Of a stretch of DNA of 64,000 nt, positions 10,901 to 23,540 are shown one piece after another (the first letter of the stretch is position 1; each line of letters opens with the position of its first letter). The position numbers and the translations under genes are program-made. The DNA comes from Liolophura sinensis (Eukaryota; Mollusca; Polyplacophora; Chitonida; Chitonidae), in contig NC_088302.1 of the NCBI RefSeq assembly GCF_032854445.1, positions 7,621,338 through 7,685,337 on the forward strand, in the 5' to 3' direction. The notes under the pieces are model-generated. The model was not told where the DNA came from. It saw only the letters and a list, made by a program, of their open reading frames with translations, and did not search any database.

Positions 10901-13900
10901 ACTACATATCGTTTTGGGATGACCGGAAGAAACATATGATAAAGCAATGTGAATAGCTGAGACTTTGGCCGATGGGATTGAAGACATAGGCTCAAGATAG
11001 ACGACGAAGAGAAGTGACTAAGAAAGTAGCGGTCGCAACGATACCATCCTGATAGTTAGCATTAATCTCAGTATTTTATAACAAGAGATGTTCTGCTTCC
11101 GGAGATGTTTCGAGTGACCGAAGTTAGGAGTTATGGGCACTGCATAAAAAGTAAGGCATTGCTAAACGGGTATATAAAGATAAAGTTTGAATCAAAGCAA
11201 TGAACAAATGCTGAGGGCGGAAGTTGTGACCACTATTACTAGTTACCCGACAGGATAATTTTTAATTACATAATTGAATAAAAATTAAGCGCCGGGAATT
11301 ACACATGTATGAAACAGTAACATTTCCTGTATGAGGTGGCCTGAACCACATACCTTTCCAGACTCGACAACCACTTTCCTTCCGCAGCACACAAATTCCT
11401 TCCGATCAGGAAATAGCTCTGAATCTTTTGAGACACTGCAGGTCAGACGTAGAAGGGCGGGTTTCTGTAACATGAGAAATGGGCATATCTTATAAATCAC
11501 TCTTCAACAACTGTCAAAAGTTACAAAGGAATTGGTACAATGTTAGTATGGAGGGCGGAAATTTCACGTTCAAGCAAAATTCTCACATGTGATTCATAAA
11601 GGTAATATCAAAAGGACACAGAATTTAATGCCGTGATGTAAGGTTAAGTGAAACAAAACTGAAGCAGATTTTGGTAGTGCGGGATGAGTTATGTCAGTGT
11701 AAAGGAAGATAATCATATGCAATGTCTATATCTTGGACAAGACCACGGCGGCCCTAATTTAACAGATAAAATAATATATAAAAACTGATCGCTGTGAGTT
11801 CAAGTCCAGCTCATGCTGGCTTCCTCTCCGGCCGTACGTGTGAAGGTATGTCAGCATCCTACGTATGATGGAGGGTTTCCCCAGGGCTCTCCCGCTGTTG
11901 CATAAGTGTAATATTCTTGAGAACGGCGTAAAATACCAAATCAAATAAATAAATGCCCACCCTGGAGCCATTAATTGATGTTTATCCAAGTTTTGGCCGT
12001 TTAGACCATGTGTGAGATGCCGGAAGTTAATCCAGTTATTATTCCACCCAGCATTTGATAGACCTTGCCACAAAAACATAGAAAGCCAGCTTCAGCAAGA
12101 TGTATCCATCTAATTATGCTTATAAATGCTTTGCGCCGTATTCAGAAAGAACCAAGAAACGACCGCACGACCGCCAGGTAATCACCAATCTTCCTGACCT
12201 AAAGCCGCACATGAACTAACAAGATTTGAACACGCCACTTCCTTTGTCAAGGTTTAGTGGTCATCAGATTTGAATTTTGAATTTGTAAATTATAAGTTAC
12301 ACAATCAAATTACATTAACTATGTCATTTATATATATAAAATGACAATATTGTGTTGTCAGCAATGTGAGTTTGGTTATATGACTCTATGAAGTGTTAGA
12401 GTTTCAAAAAGAGATATGCACAGAGGTGCAAAAGTAACAAGAATTAGACTTCAGCAGTCAAGTTTGTTCTGTTTCATTGTCCATGTTTACATCACACTTT
12501 CCAAATGTCTGTCATTTCTGTGTTTTAGTTACCTGGTATCAAATTACACGTGGTGAGAGGTGAAAATTTGTTGGCACATATATGTCTAACATAAAACCAC
12601 CCCAAATCAAGCCATTGCTATGTTGGCTGTCATCGTTAAAGTGAAAACTTCTTGACTATTGGGTTAAACATACAAGGAAAAAGTGAGTCGTTTTGTAACT
12701 ACTTACACAACAATCTTACCTTTCCTTCTGACAAGTTATGTGGCGCCTCACATGGACACTGCACTCGTAAACTGTAACAGCATTTGTCAAAATTTGAGTG
12801 TACTATAGTCATCAGCCTGGAGTTAAGTTCTTTAATCAGTGGCAAACAGCCGACATGAGACCATGATCGGACTGTAATCCTGAGAAGCTCCCGACAACCG
12901 CTGGATTCCACGTAACCTTTGCATAATTCAAGTTTATAACTGTGCGTTTCTCCAAAATTAAAGAGTGCACAATGTTGATCAATGTTAAATAGTTCCATGC
13001 CGTCGGTAGTAACACTGACGTCGTGGTTGGCGCTACACTGACAGACCAGTCTCAGATAGATAGGGGATACGTTTTGCAGACCAAAGTCCGCGTAAAACAC
13101 ATCATCGTCTTCCTGCGTTTGCCAAACAGTTTGCGCAAGCCTTGGACTGAAGGTCAAACAGGCGGGGATCAGATAATGCTCTCCTGGCAGTAGTCTCTGA
13201 ACGCGGGGTGGTAGACTTACTTTGCACAAAAGATCGTATTTTTCAAATAATAAAGCTATTTTTCTGGGTCCAATGGTGTTGTAAATGTTTGGCGCTACTT
13301 CCTTGAGGACATGACTGAAGAGCTTCTCTGAGCTTACCCCTGATTCCGCGAGTCTGGTCCAGTCGTTGAACACTTCCCTGGATCTTTGGTGTCTTTGTGG
13401 AATTGTTACTATGGCTCCCATGATCTGAACAATCACCCTGGGATCAAACACCACGAGATCTTTCAAGCGATTGTCTTTCACGTTATACATGATCTCGCCG
13501 ACAGAACTAAAGTAAAGCAAGAGATCTTCCAAATCCGAAAGAGTGTGCACTTCGCATTCGGACTTTTTGGTTTTATCAAATACAGCGGAGATATCTTGAA
13601 TGACATCTCCTTGATTTCTGAAACTTTCTATCACATCATAAAATGCCAAGTATCTGACGGGCCACTTTTTCTTCCTGAAAGACGCATTTTTAGCGATGTC
13701 TATAAGAGTTTCTCGTAAGACCTTATGATCAGCGTCCGTTTCGTCGCGTAGGGAGTTCTCCACGGCGAAGAGCGGAACGTCGTTCTTATTCCAGACAAGC
13801 ATTTTGTGGAACACATGTGGGATATCTTCGCGGAGTTGTTTCCCGATGACATGGCGATCCTCGAGTGCAAGTCTTTTGCTATCTCTGTGTGTGCCCACCA

Positions 13901-15401
13901 GTAATACAGGCACCTCTGCAAAGTGTGCATGGGTATAGATGGATTGTATCCAGCCAATAAGCTGGCTTAATACTGCTTTGTAATCGGCTTTTGCATCAAG
14001 CAGGCTGAAGACGCATAAGTACACAGCGTGCCCGCCCATATAGATATGGTGAGTGCAGTGATATAGGGGATGACCCGCAAAGTCCTTTATTATCAACTTC
14101 ACGCATGGCATCTGCAATCTTGTCACTAGTATGTCACTAGCCTTGTTAGATTTCGTACTGGAACTTTCACCGCTGGATTTGGCCAGCATTTTGTTGATAA
14201 AATGTATCGAAGCCACAAAGAATAGGCCGCTGAATAAATGACTAAGAGAAAAGTAGTAGCACAAATCCCAACCGAATACCATCATTGCTAACACACCTGG
14301 AAAAATACCTACGATGTCAACCAAGAGACGCCTCTGCCATCTACACGGAAGAAATCGTTTGAGCCAGGTATTGACAGCCAGGTAACAGTTTTGGCCTGTT
14401 CGTAGAAAAAGCATATGGCTCTGACCACAGCCCAGGCCACTAAACACAGTGCACAAGTATTCCTGAGGAAGGAGAGTTACTAAAACAGCAGTGGAAGGAA
14501 GTAGGACGAAGTATTTGAACCGCCTGAAGTTGTAGGTTGCGATCCCCACCAAAGTAAAAATGGCAAAAATATGTATATGTGGGTTGTACAGTCCACTCAG
14601 ATTGGAAGATTCCTTTGGTGGAGGCGGTCTGGATAAACACAACACAAACAGTAATCCTTTCCCGAGGGAAGCTCCAAGAGGTAATGCTAGTGGCAAATCT
14701 AACACACAGTAAACTATGTACGCTTGAAGGTAAGGAACGAACATCATCGTTGAATCGTGCGAGGATTTGAAATACGAGTCCAGCGTTGGTTTCCATCTCT
14801 GCAGAGCGTCACAGTGCAGTATTAAAGCTACTATGCCAACAGCTATACCTAGTCCATCTTTGACGTCGAATGTCATTGCTGAAACGCTGAAGGTCATGAC
14901 AAGCAACCCTGCTATCCAAGGTGTCGCAGTGAGGGCGTCAGAATATAGTAACGTAAAATAAAGCCACAGTGTCAGGTAGGAAACACCTGCAATTTTCAGG
15001 AACAGTATCACATGGGTGAGATAGAAGGAACCGGAGCCCTTTGGGTTTCCAGTCAGTCTTTGACGCACGCATTGGCCTAGCACTAGGTTGTACTCGTTCA
15101 GATTCGTGTCCTTGATACTAACTGACGCCCACGATTCGGTGACACCCTTCGTGTCCACCATTTCGTGTTCGATCCCCACGGTACTCTCCTCGTGAATGTT
15201 AAATGGCTCATAAGTGAGGAGTCTTCGTAAACTAGTTTTCCCTTGTCTTTCCTTGCCCACAATATTAATGACGACTCTGTAGGAGACATCTTCATCCTTC
15301 TCAAGCGCTTCCCGACGGGCTGCCTGACCCTCTGGACCTGAAATAAGACCGATGCCCGGAGTAATGCCCGCCTTGTATATAGCCTGTTGTTCTGTGCTCA
15401 T
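7750..15401 (-). CDS. Roc GTPase with inserted membrane domain, COR-like region and C-terminal Death domain
   Basis: Four exons on the minus strand (15401-12720, 11464-11354, 9772-9607, 7937-7750) join in compatible phases to 1048 residues and a TGA. Domains in order: P-loop GKERQGKTS (49-57); switch-I-like STVGIE with Thr74; hydrophobic membrane region of about 8-9 helices (127-405); G3 DFAGHPLYH (440-448); G4-like VGTHRD (502-507); COR-like region (~580-750); a cysteine-containing linker; Death domain (~962-1040). ROCO proteins are multidomain GTPases; Roc/COR proteins with Death domains are known in invertebrates and are usually thought to act in cell death or innate immunity. The large exon is preceded by TTCTGTTGTAG nine bases before the ATG, so a non-coding leader exon upstream is likely. 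The membrane insertion inside the GTPase fold is the striking feature. Function in this animal is inference only. Confidence 0.85.
8402..8580 (+). CDS. Candidate first coding exon, unknown protein
   Basis: ATG in a good context (AAGATGG) opens 59 codons plus two bases ending at a strong donor CACTG|GTAAGTG. The peptide starts MDSTYTEANILPDQFGSLVE and is acidic (EDGEVPIFNTD, DSELSDAEFD), like an activation domain. I do not recognise it. It lies on the opposite strand inside the last intron of the Roc/Death gene, and no following exon was found, so it may be chance. Confidence 0.3.
9607..9772 (-). CDS. Exon with first half of Death domain
   Basis: Acceptor GGGTTTTCAG, donor GCTG|GTGAGT, phase 0 to 1. 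It reads VRIDRPGRKRYTNVSNLEEL and later LCSSLNRELVLANDWKGLA. The DWKGLA motif (usually DWxxLA) is the classic Death-domain helix 2, continued exactly by the next exon's ALGFSHREVE. Confidence 0.87.
9801..10520. repeat. Minisatellite, ~15 bp unit, in Roc/Death intron 2
   Basis: Nearly 50 degenerate copies of ATGACTCATGGGTCT-like units of 10-17 bases. The array begins only 28 bases from the start of the Death-domain exon, so it occupies the branch-point side of that intron. Confidence 0.95.
11354..11464 (-). CDS. Linker exon of the Roc/Death gene
   Basis: A 37-codon phase 0 to 0 exon with acceptor ATGTTACAG and donor GGAAAG|GTATGT. It reads KPALLRLTCSVSKDSELFPD and then RKEFVCCGRKVVVESGK. No domain recognised; it is assigned by perfect splice sites, phase and position between the Roc/COR and Death exons. 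Confidence 0.7.
11787..11955 (+). mobile_element. SINE family 1, 5'-truncated
   Basis: B box GTGAGTTCAAGTCCAGCTCA, CCGGCCGTACGTG and the ACGGCGTAAAATACCAAATC tail. In the first intron of the Roc/Death gene. Confidence 0.8.
12720..15401 (-). CDS. Roc/membrane/COR exon (894 codons)
   Basis: A single large exon from ATG (G at -3) at 15401 to donor GGAAAG|GTAAGA at 12720. It holds the whole split Roc domain and COR-like region. The membrane part has hydrophobic stretches near residues 130-155, 162-178, 183-200, 220-243, 247-257, 277-292, 297-316, 359-377 and 380-402. The COR-like part includes LEDLLLYFSSVGEIMYN and LKDLVVFDPRVIVQIMGAIV, then YDLL and HYLIPACL near 722-749, as in COR domains. Because the frame is open across all 894 codons, the hydrophobic insert is not a retained intron with stops. 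Start chosen as the first ATG after an acceptor-like site. Confidence 0.93.
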
Positions 15402-15510
15402 TGCCTATCTCTACAACAGAACAAAGAACAGGATGTTAATAAGGTATACCTTAATTTCCACCTGTCTCATTCTCCATAAGATTTTATTTTGGGCAAGGCA
15501 TTGCTGATTT

Positions 15511-15722
15511 AAGATTTATTTATTTATTTGATTGGTGTTTTTCGCCTTATTTAGGAATATTTCACTTACAGGACACCGGCCAGTGGGAGGAAACCTTCCC
15601 ACGTACAGCCAGAGAGAAAGTCACCATGAGCTGAACTTGAACTCACAGTGACCGCATATCTGAGAGGCTCCTGAGTCATTGCGCCGCGCTGGCGTGCTAA
15701 CCATCGTGACCATGAAGGCCCC
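15511..15722 (-). mobile_element. SINE family 1, near full length, inverted
   Basis: Begins with the inverted tail (ATTTATTTATTTATTTGATT), passes the GGCCAGTGGGAGGAAACC core and ends at the inverted tRNA-like head (GTGCTAACCA...AAGGCCCC). It lies just upstream of the Roc/Death gene start. Confidence 0.82.
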
Positions 15723-16515
15723 TGATTTAAGATGCCAAGGGCATATCTTAAAGACTAATTATGACTGTGTGGTATTTAGTGTATGGACATGTTTATGCTT
15801 CCTCCATTTTACCGTGTCCATAAATCCCTACAATGCTGATGTCGAATTCCTTGCGTTGCATATTTTTGTATCAAATCTACGCGCTACATGAGTCTTTAAC
15901 TGTTACTGGATCAAATCTGAATGTCCGCGGATCACGCAATCAGCTTTCTATCATGAAAATGCCACACTAGCTGAAACCACAATAAAACAGACAAAATTGA
16001 AAAGAGTTTTACTTATTTTGATCCAATTTAACCTATATCTTTCATAGACACTAAAACAATCCTTTTTTTTTGCCTGTGCAGGTTTAGTGGTAGAGTTTAT
16101 TAGATTTTGGCGCTAAACATGTAAGCGATGCGGCTCAGAGTGCCGGTAGGTTAAATTGCCCTTCTCGTAATCCTGAGTTCAGTCCCAAGGCAGGTTATAT
16201 CGGAGATGTTAAATTCGACAATCTTGGAACGTCTTTGATCAAATGTTAATCATATGATAATAGGTCAAGAACAATTTCGGGATTTTAGCATAACGTTCCA
16301 TTATAGGTATTACTATGAAAAGGCTGTTGACTGAGCAGGACTGGTTTTCTCCTTGGTGATACAATTAAACCCATATGACTGCCCAAGAAAACATTTTAAC
16401 CACTGGCAATCATTCACAGTTCAGCAATTTTGTGCATTTCCTGTGAGAAATAAAGTTTTACATTCAATTGAGCGCAGTTTGAAGTAGAAAACTTAATGTT
16501 GGTCTACTGTGTTGT

Positions 16516-16665
16516 ATTTATTTATTTATTTCAATGTTTTAAATGACGTACTCAAGAATATTTCATTTATACGACAGCGGCAAGCATTGTGCTGGGAGGA
16601 AACCGGGCAATGCGCGAGGGAAACCAACAACCGTCCGCCGATTGCTGCAAGACCTTCCCACTTTT
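16516..16665 (-). mobile_element. SINE family 1, 3' part, inverted
   Basis: TATTTATTTATTTATTTCAA tail, ACTCAAGAATATTTCA and GGGAGGAAACCGGGCAATGC core; tRNA-like head absent. Confidence 0.78.
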
Positions 16666-18830
16666 GTACAATGTTGTGGTATAGACATGATTAGCCATGT
16701 GGGTTTGCTTGTTTCACGCACGCTCCGTCCTTCGCATGCCATACAGAAACCGCTATCTGCATGGCTCTACCTGTTGCGAGCGGACAGAGCGTTCTCCTTA
16801 CAGCCCACTGCCGCAGAGCCTTGATAGGCTCCAAATGTCCAGCCTTAGGCTTTGCCTCACCACTCGTGTCCTCGCGCGGAACTATTTAATCAGCATTCGT
16901 CAATGAAATTGTTTCAGGTTTGAATCATGTTGTACATGTTTTAGATGAAGAGAATGCATGCATATGAAGTACTATCAGAAACAAAGATTTAGACGTATTA
17001 TTTGTGTTTTCTGACATCACTTCCTGTCTCATCACTGTGACCCCACTGACATCGGCGTTGTTCAAGATTTCTGTACAAAATTTCCTACAGGTGGCTAGTA
17101 ATGTAAAGCGAAGGGTAGAGAGAGACGCATGCACTGTAAGGAGTATGGGGACACTGTCCTAATATGACCGACAACCTTGCTAAATCCAAAGCAAACAAGC
17201 CTGCGTCTAAAGCCAGCTCAGGTTATTCAGGGAGTGACCCAGTATGTAAGACGCTTTTACACCTCGATCACAGCCAGTACTAAATCATATCTCTTTTTTT
17301 AAAGAATGAGAAAATATTTACTCGTTTGTTATCCTTATATTATATTCACCTTAACAGTGCTTTCACTCCAATTCGATTTACTGTGCTCTCTACGTATTAG
17401 TAACTCCGCTAGTCTTTTGTCTTCTTATCTCCTGGGCCAACTTTCTCACTTAGTAAAACGTCGAACCAGATTGTCTTAACCTTTTTCACATATCCCATCA
17501 CCTGACAATATTATACCTCTTTCACGTTGTCTAAGGTAACATCGATGTGCAAATTGCTTTTTGAACTCCGAGTTTCAGCATTTTTCTTAACTTTTCCTAA
17601 TCAGTTTATCATGTTTTCGTGACCAAATCAAAGCCTTCGTGGATTTTCGACAGCGTTCTGTACAAAAGCACAACACAACACTTAAACCTGATCACAGAAA
17701 CCATGCCGGTATCTGTTGGAACGTTCAGGTAAATAATACTGTGATTATAATTATCTTTTCTTATTTAAACATTAAATTTTGATATGAAATTGGATTATTT
17801 AAGAAATACCGTAATGTAATATTTTTTTTTATGTTTTAAAATATCATAGGTAGGCCTAAATGCTTAACAGTGTCAATATCGTTAAACTGATTATTCCGTT
17901 TTACATACACAGTTTGTAGTCGTTTACTCTTAAAGGTTACAGTTATAACCAATATCATTCACCTTGATACTGAAATTGATACAGAACTGATTTTGATTGA
18001 CTGGAGTGAGAGATAAGTCCAAACTATGCCAAGTCTAAGCTGAATGTTATGTCCACCGTCAGCCAGTCATTGTCGATACTGTGCCCCTTTAGATTGCGTG
18101 GGAATATGAAACATTTCACTTCATCTAAGATAATAAATACATTATGTGGTCTGTCTTGTCCACATTTAGAGCTTTTCTGTCCAATGCCTTCGTTGTAAAC
18201 TATATTCAGTTGACAAAAAAAACGAATAAATGGCTAATAATTCCTTATTTCACTTTCAAGCGTTTGTTGGACTAGATTATTTTCATTCTGCTCGCTGGGA
18301 CGATTGAGGTCTCGCAAGTCCGTGTATTGTATTGTTCAGGAATCTAACTGTAATCTTTCTCGTACTTTGTGGTCGCCTTATATTTTACATCAGCTTGGTT
18401 AACACATGAATGTATGTGAAGTTTACAAACCAACCCATCCGAAGATTTGAATTTAAAACAAATGACAAATTATTTTTGTCTTCACACAAATTTCCCGATA
18501 TAAATCACTAATATGTGTACTCAGATGTTATCAATGAATAAAAGATCAAATGTTGGTGAGCGCAAGATTTGGTTGTATACACAACGCATATTTCAATGAC
18601 TGTAAAGTTACTAAATTGACCGTAGCGATTATGTAAAACTAAGAAATGTTCATAAAACATTATATTGGGACCACAAATGAAATAGAAATGAATGTATTAT
18701 TGAACAGAAAAACAATATCACACCCACAGCAACATTTTTACATCATTTAGTAATATATTTCATTCACTAATATCTTTGGGCATATGGGGCAGCTCAGCCA
18801 ACTGCACCAAAAGTTCGACCTAATTTCTTA
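16666..18830. other. Spacer without recognised feature
   Basis: AT-rich. A short ATG opening ending at a GTAAAT donor occurs near 17703, but nothing supports a gene. No array or element is evident. Confidence 0.4.
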
Positions 18831-19107
18831 CTCAGAGCTCTTAGCCCAGCGAGGGCTGACTAACATGAACTCTAGCTCAGGGCTCTTAGCCGAGTGAGGG
18901 CTGACTAGCATATCTTGCTCAGAGCTCTTAGCCCAGCGAGGGCTGACTAACATGAACTCTAGCTCAGAGCTCTTAGCCCAGTGAGCCGCTGATCTATTAT
19001 GAACTCTAGCTCAGAGCCCTTAGCCCAGCGAGCGCTGACTAGCATAAGCTTCGGCTCAGAGCTCTAAGCCCAGCGAGGGCTATCCTAGCATAAGCTCTAG
19101 CTCAGCG
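18831..19107. repeat. Minisatellite, ~45 bp x 6
   Basis: Six units each starting CTCAGAGCTCTTAGCCCAGC and ending in a variable GCTGACTAACATGAACTCTA stretch. Confidence 0.93.
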
Positions 19108-19298
19108 AAGAACCAGTAAAAATTAAACAATGTGAAGAAGTTAAATGTATTCAAAGTGTGGGTTTCAAAAATACCGATGAAGACAAAAGGCTGAGTCACC
19201 CAGGAGGGCGTGTATAACATACTCGTGGTATTTATTCTGATATTATAATATACATATATGGTTAGCATAAAAGTGAGTTTTATTTATAATTTACAACC

Positions 19299-19890
19299 AA
19301 TAATTTGGTTGGTATATAAATGCGTGTGAACTGTGTTTTAACTGTTACAACGTGATAATATGTACTGCTCGCCTTTGTTTTTGTACAATAATTTGGTTGG
19401 TATTATGTACTGGTCGCCTTTGTTTTGGTACAATAATATTTGGTTGGCATATAAATGTGTGTGAATTATATTTTAACTGTTACATCGCAATAATATGTAC
19501 TGGTCACATTGTTTTGGAACAAAAATTTGGTTGGCATATAAATGTGTGTGAATTGTTTATCAACAGTTACGTCGTGATAATATGTTTTGGTACAATAATT
19601 CGTTGGCATATAAATGTGTGTGAATTATGTTTTAAGTGTTACATCGTGATAATATGTACTGGTTGCATTTGTTTTGGTACAATAATATTTGGTTGGCATA
19701 TAAATGTGTGTGAATTGTGTTTCAACAGTTACATCGTGATAATATCTACTGGTCGCATTTGTTTTGGTACAGTAATTTGGTTAGCTCAAAAATGTGTGTT
19801 ACATCGTGACAATATGTACTCGTCGCGTTTATTTTGGTACAGTTATTGGGTTAGCATGAGAATGTGCAAATTTGTAACTGTTAATTTGTA
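19299..19890. repeat. Long-unit tandem repeat, ~60-110 bp x ~7
   Basis: Units contain AATTTGGTTGGCATATAAAT, GTGTGTGAATTGTG and ATCGTGATAATATGTACTGG. A 200-codon open frame (19352-19954) runs through it but is made of repeat translation, so I do not call a gene. Confidence 0.88.
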
Positions 19891-20749
19891 CCAATGGTTG
19901 CATATGCAAACTGAAATTATCCGACTAATAATTATTAGCATATTTGCAATATAATTACACCAGTATTTCTTTATTAAGTATAGGCTGTAGGATTACAAAG
20001 TTTTATATAGGTTACTGAGCTACAAAATAAAAACACTAAATGGGTTAAAACCATACTCATTTTCCAGAAGAACAGTTGGCCAGTTATCACATCCGGGTCA
20101 TTATAAACACAAACATGCCACAGAGAACAGACAAGATCCTGATTATTTAGGGGATAATAGATAATCAACGATTATCATATACCACTGTTATTATTCTGTT
20201 AAAAAGTGCATGTATATGTGAGAAATATTATCTCCAACATGTTTATAAATAGCAGTACCAACAAATTCTTCAAATTCATCGGAATTAATTGGCCTAATTA
20301 GCCTATAACTTCAGACACATTTTTTGTCTCTGTTATTTTATCAATTCCTGAACGTTACTACTTTTATTAAATTACTTATAATTTCTTAAAACTTACTACT
20401 CGACAATATATGAATTAATAAACTACCCCGTAAGACAAAGTTTTGACGGACATGGTGCTATTTGGGTGCACTGGTAGAATGTACAAGAATAAATGAATGA
20501 ATATGGCTTCTCAGCCATATCGTGGCGAGAACAAGGTGAAACCACGAGGCGGTCCAGGTTTTAGATATGGTAGTGAAAACATCATACATGAAACAAAATG
20601 TTTGGACAGATTTAAAATCTGATAAGAAACACCATGTCAAAACTCGAAAACTATCATATTTTTAAAAATAGTTTATCTAGAAAAAGTCTTGTGTATCTTT
20701 TATCTATATTTATATATTAATAATAATTAAAATTTAAAAAATAATTTAA

Positions 20750-21390
20750 GCCGTTCTCAGTTGCCCATTTCTCGAGTTTATTAAAACAAAGGTGAAAGTG
20801 ACGCTCGATATCATTCATAGTTTTTAGCACAGTAGCATATGAGGAAATAATCAATATAAAGAGAAGCCTCTGTGCCCCATGTCAGCATTAAGGAACACCC
20901 ATTTCTTCTCATTAGAGTCCGAAAGAGTGGACCTCACATGTACCTTAAAATGGTGATAAGATAAAAATTCAGATGTAAATAGTGTTGAACGACCTTAAAG
21001 CCCAATATCTGGCAGGTCTTTCAAAATACCATATTTCCATGTGGTGTCGTAGGCCTTTTAAAGGTCAAAAGATATTGACACCACATGTCCATTATTAATG
21101 AAGCCACCATGTATAAAGGTTTCAAATCGAACAAGGTGATACACAGTGGAACTACCTTAACAAAAACCACATTGTATGTTAGACAGTAACTTGGTTTCTT
21201 AAACAAGCCTATCATTTATCATCCGTTCCATAGTCTTACAGACACAGCTACTATGGGACGGTAGTTAGATGGATCAGTATGATCCTTACCCGGTTTGGGA
21301 ACCGGGATGATACTTACCTCCCTCCATGAGCGTAGAAATTAACCAGTAATCCAAATATCATTGAGCAAGTCCAAGAGAGTCTCGAGTGAC
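20750..21390 (-). pseudogene. Jockey-like LINE reverse transcriptase relic
   Basis: On the minus strand, broken frames give in order SLETLLDLLNDIW, WREVSIIPVPKPGKDHTDPS, SNYRPI, KTMERMINDRLV, GSSTVYHLVRFET, FDL*KAYDTTWKYGILKDL and NKLEKWATENGL. These are the PKPGK...NYRPI and FDLxKAYDT boxes of Jockey-type non-LTR reverse transcriptases. At least three in-frame stops and several frame changes make it dead. No 5' endonuclease and no clear 3' end was seen. Confidence 0.85.
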
Positions 21391-23540
21391 TCAAGCGGTT
21401 AGAATCGATGAGAGAGACATATTTACGAAAGTTACAACGTGCCTTTAAATATGAAATAAAAAAATAAATAAAATAAAACAGTAAAATTAAATACAATGTG
21501 CCTTGAACAAATGTCCCAGTGCCTTAATTATTGCAAATATTTTCTGTATTCCCATTGTGGTGCGGATTTTGATATTTGTATGGTTTTATTATTGCTTATG
21601 TGTCATTATTAAATAAATATATTAGGATTTTCACGGTTGTTACTGCATACTGGAAAGATCCTGTTTGTAACAGGGATAACCAGAATAAATCAGTAGCCTC
21701 TTAATTCGCGTGCTGTATCTTCATCGCGTAAGGTTAAAATAAAGAATGAGCACGTGCAAATTAGTTATACACAGTAAAATGGCGTCTCAAGAAGACAAAT
21801 ACAAATCGTGAAAAAGGTACTTTAAGCACGTATTAAGTCATGTTACCTGAACGTTTACTATTCTGGACTTGTTTCTGCAAAGTTTATTTCCGCCTGTATA
21901 GATCCGCATCAGTTTAAAAAGTATACGATATTTATATTTATACGAAAAGTATATACGAAAAAGCCTACCTGACTACCGTCGTCCATGAGAAATGCCGTGG
22001 AGACTGTAGTCTCGTACAATCTCAGATCATCTAACCTTATCTCGCATGTGGTGGATAGTCTGGTACCGGCGCCGCGAAAATATGTAATGGACAACACTGT
22101 GACTCTTTGAGAAAGCCAATTGCAGAAGTGTATGCTGATCGAGGTGTCTTGGTGCAGGTCAAGGTTTTGTATAATAAGCCAATGAAAATTCACTGACACT
22201 GATATTGCATTTTAACCTCATTATCTTTCTGTGGACAAGTTTTCCCTTACACGTTCAATTGAGTTATCGCGAGAAACCGTGAGGCTCTGTGCTCAGACTG
22301 TCGCTCTGTTCTTATATTTAGCAACGTCTATAAGGGAGGAAAATGTAGGGAGATCCCCGTTACTCCACGCCCATTGTTCCGTAGCTCGTGGAGCCTTTTA
22401 GTTTTAACGAGAAAAACACACACACTCACAGCTCGCATCCTAACAATTACAGCTAACGGGCATATTACTCGTCATACATGGTTTAAAGAACATCCAACTA
22501 ACGGTAGTCATGAAACAACGCTGTACGACCTACATCTAAAGTCAGTCTGAAGCTTGTCATGTAACAGACCGGAAAGGTGCATGTTTTCCTCCAGATTATG
22601 CCTAGTTTCCTTCAGGTTGTGTCCGGTTTCCCCTACACTCAGTTTCTTTTCCTCTACCCAAACTGTGTATACATTATACATTAACTGGTGAAAATAAAAC
22701 GATTACGACATCATAGGTTACGAGATTACACAAACATTTACATGCATATATGTAAATCCAAAAAGACATCTGATATAATCTAATGACTTCTTATGACAAG
22801 TTTTTCATTTCACCAAGCCGAATTCTTAAAGGCAAACAAAACACTAAAATTAAGTATGCATCATATGAAAGACCATTAAAAAAACTGCCCAGGAAAATAG
22901 TTGGATTTATTTTTCTTTACAATTTGTTTAACCTAGTAAAATGCATTTGAATATTTTATTTTATGGTGAACTTTTCTGGCCACAATGGAACCAGTGACGT
23001 CACATAAGGTTTTTGCTACATCGCACACATTAGACTGCTACATTTTATCATTTAAAATGCATATACATAAAAAGTTCTATGAATGCATTCGCTGATTTGA
23101 CTTTGAAACGAATTATTTCAGGCAAAAAGTATAGATGTGAAGTAATTGATGCCTTCTGGGTCACGACAGAACACCGTAGAATCTGATCTTTAAAAAACAA
23201 TTTACTGGATCAGAAAAATTCGAAAAAAAAAATAAATCCAACTATTTTCTTGGTCTCTTAGCAAAGCCTGTATATGTGTGTGTGCATACATATGCAAACG
23301 CAAGTGATGATGATGAGGGGTTTTTCGGTGGTGGGAATTGGGGTGGTAGTGTTTTAAGAGAAAATGAATCGTTTGAGCGTTTTTTCCAACAAGGACCAAG
23401 TATTTTTATTCTTGAGTACGACAAGATAATAACACGCTGAAAACTGACCAGATTACTGCCCTAATGGCTTTCTCTGTTGAAGCACACGATACCGAGGCAC
23501 AAAATACAATTCTGTCAGCCAGTTATAGCACGCAAGAGTT
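21391..23540. other. Spacer with one weak exon candidate
   Basis: No firm feature. On the minus strand 22200-21969 is an open stretch ending at a good donor (GTAGTCAG|GTAGGC) with an ATG six codons before it (MDDGSQ). It could be a leader exon of a minus-strand gene, but no partner exon is visible. Confidence 0.3.

Noticed and set aside
17703..17731. Short ATG opening (MPVSVGTFR) ending at a donor
   Set aside because: Nine codons only, with no partner exon or family match.
19352..19954. 200-codon open frame on the plus strand
   Set aside because: It is translation of the long-unit tandem repeat (periodic GWHINVCELC-like words) with no splice signals or family match.
21969..22200. Minus-strand open stretch ending at donor GTCAG|GTAGGC as a leader exon of the Roc/Death gene
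   Set aside because: Distance is over 6 kb, no other exon lies between, and the stretch has no ATG except six codons before the donor. Kept only as a weak candidate in the spacer entry.
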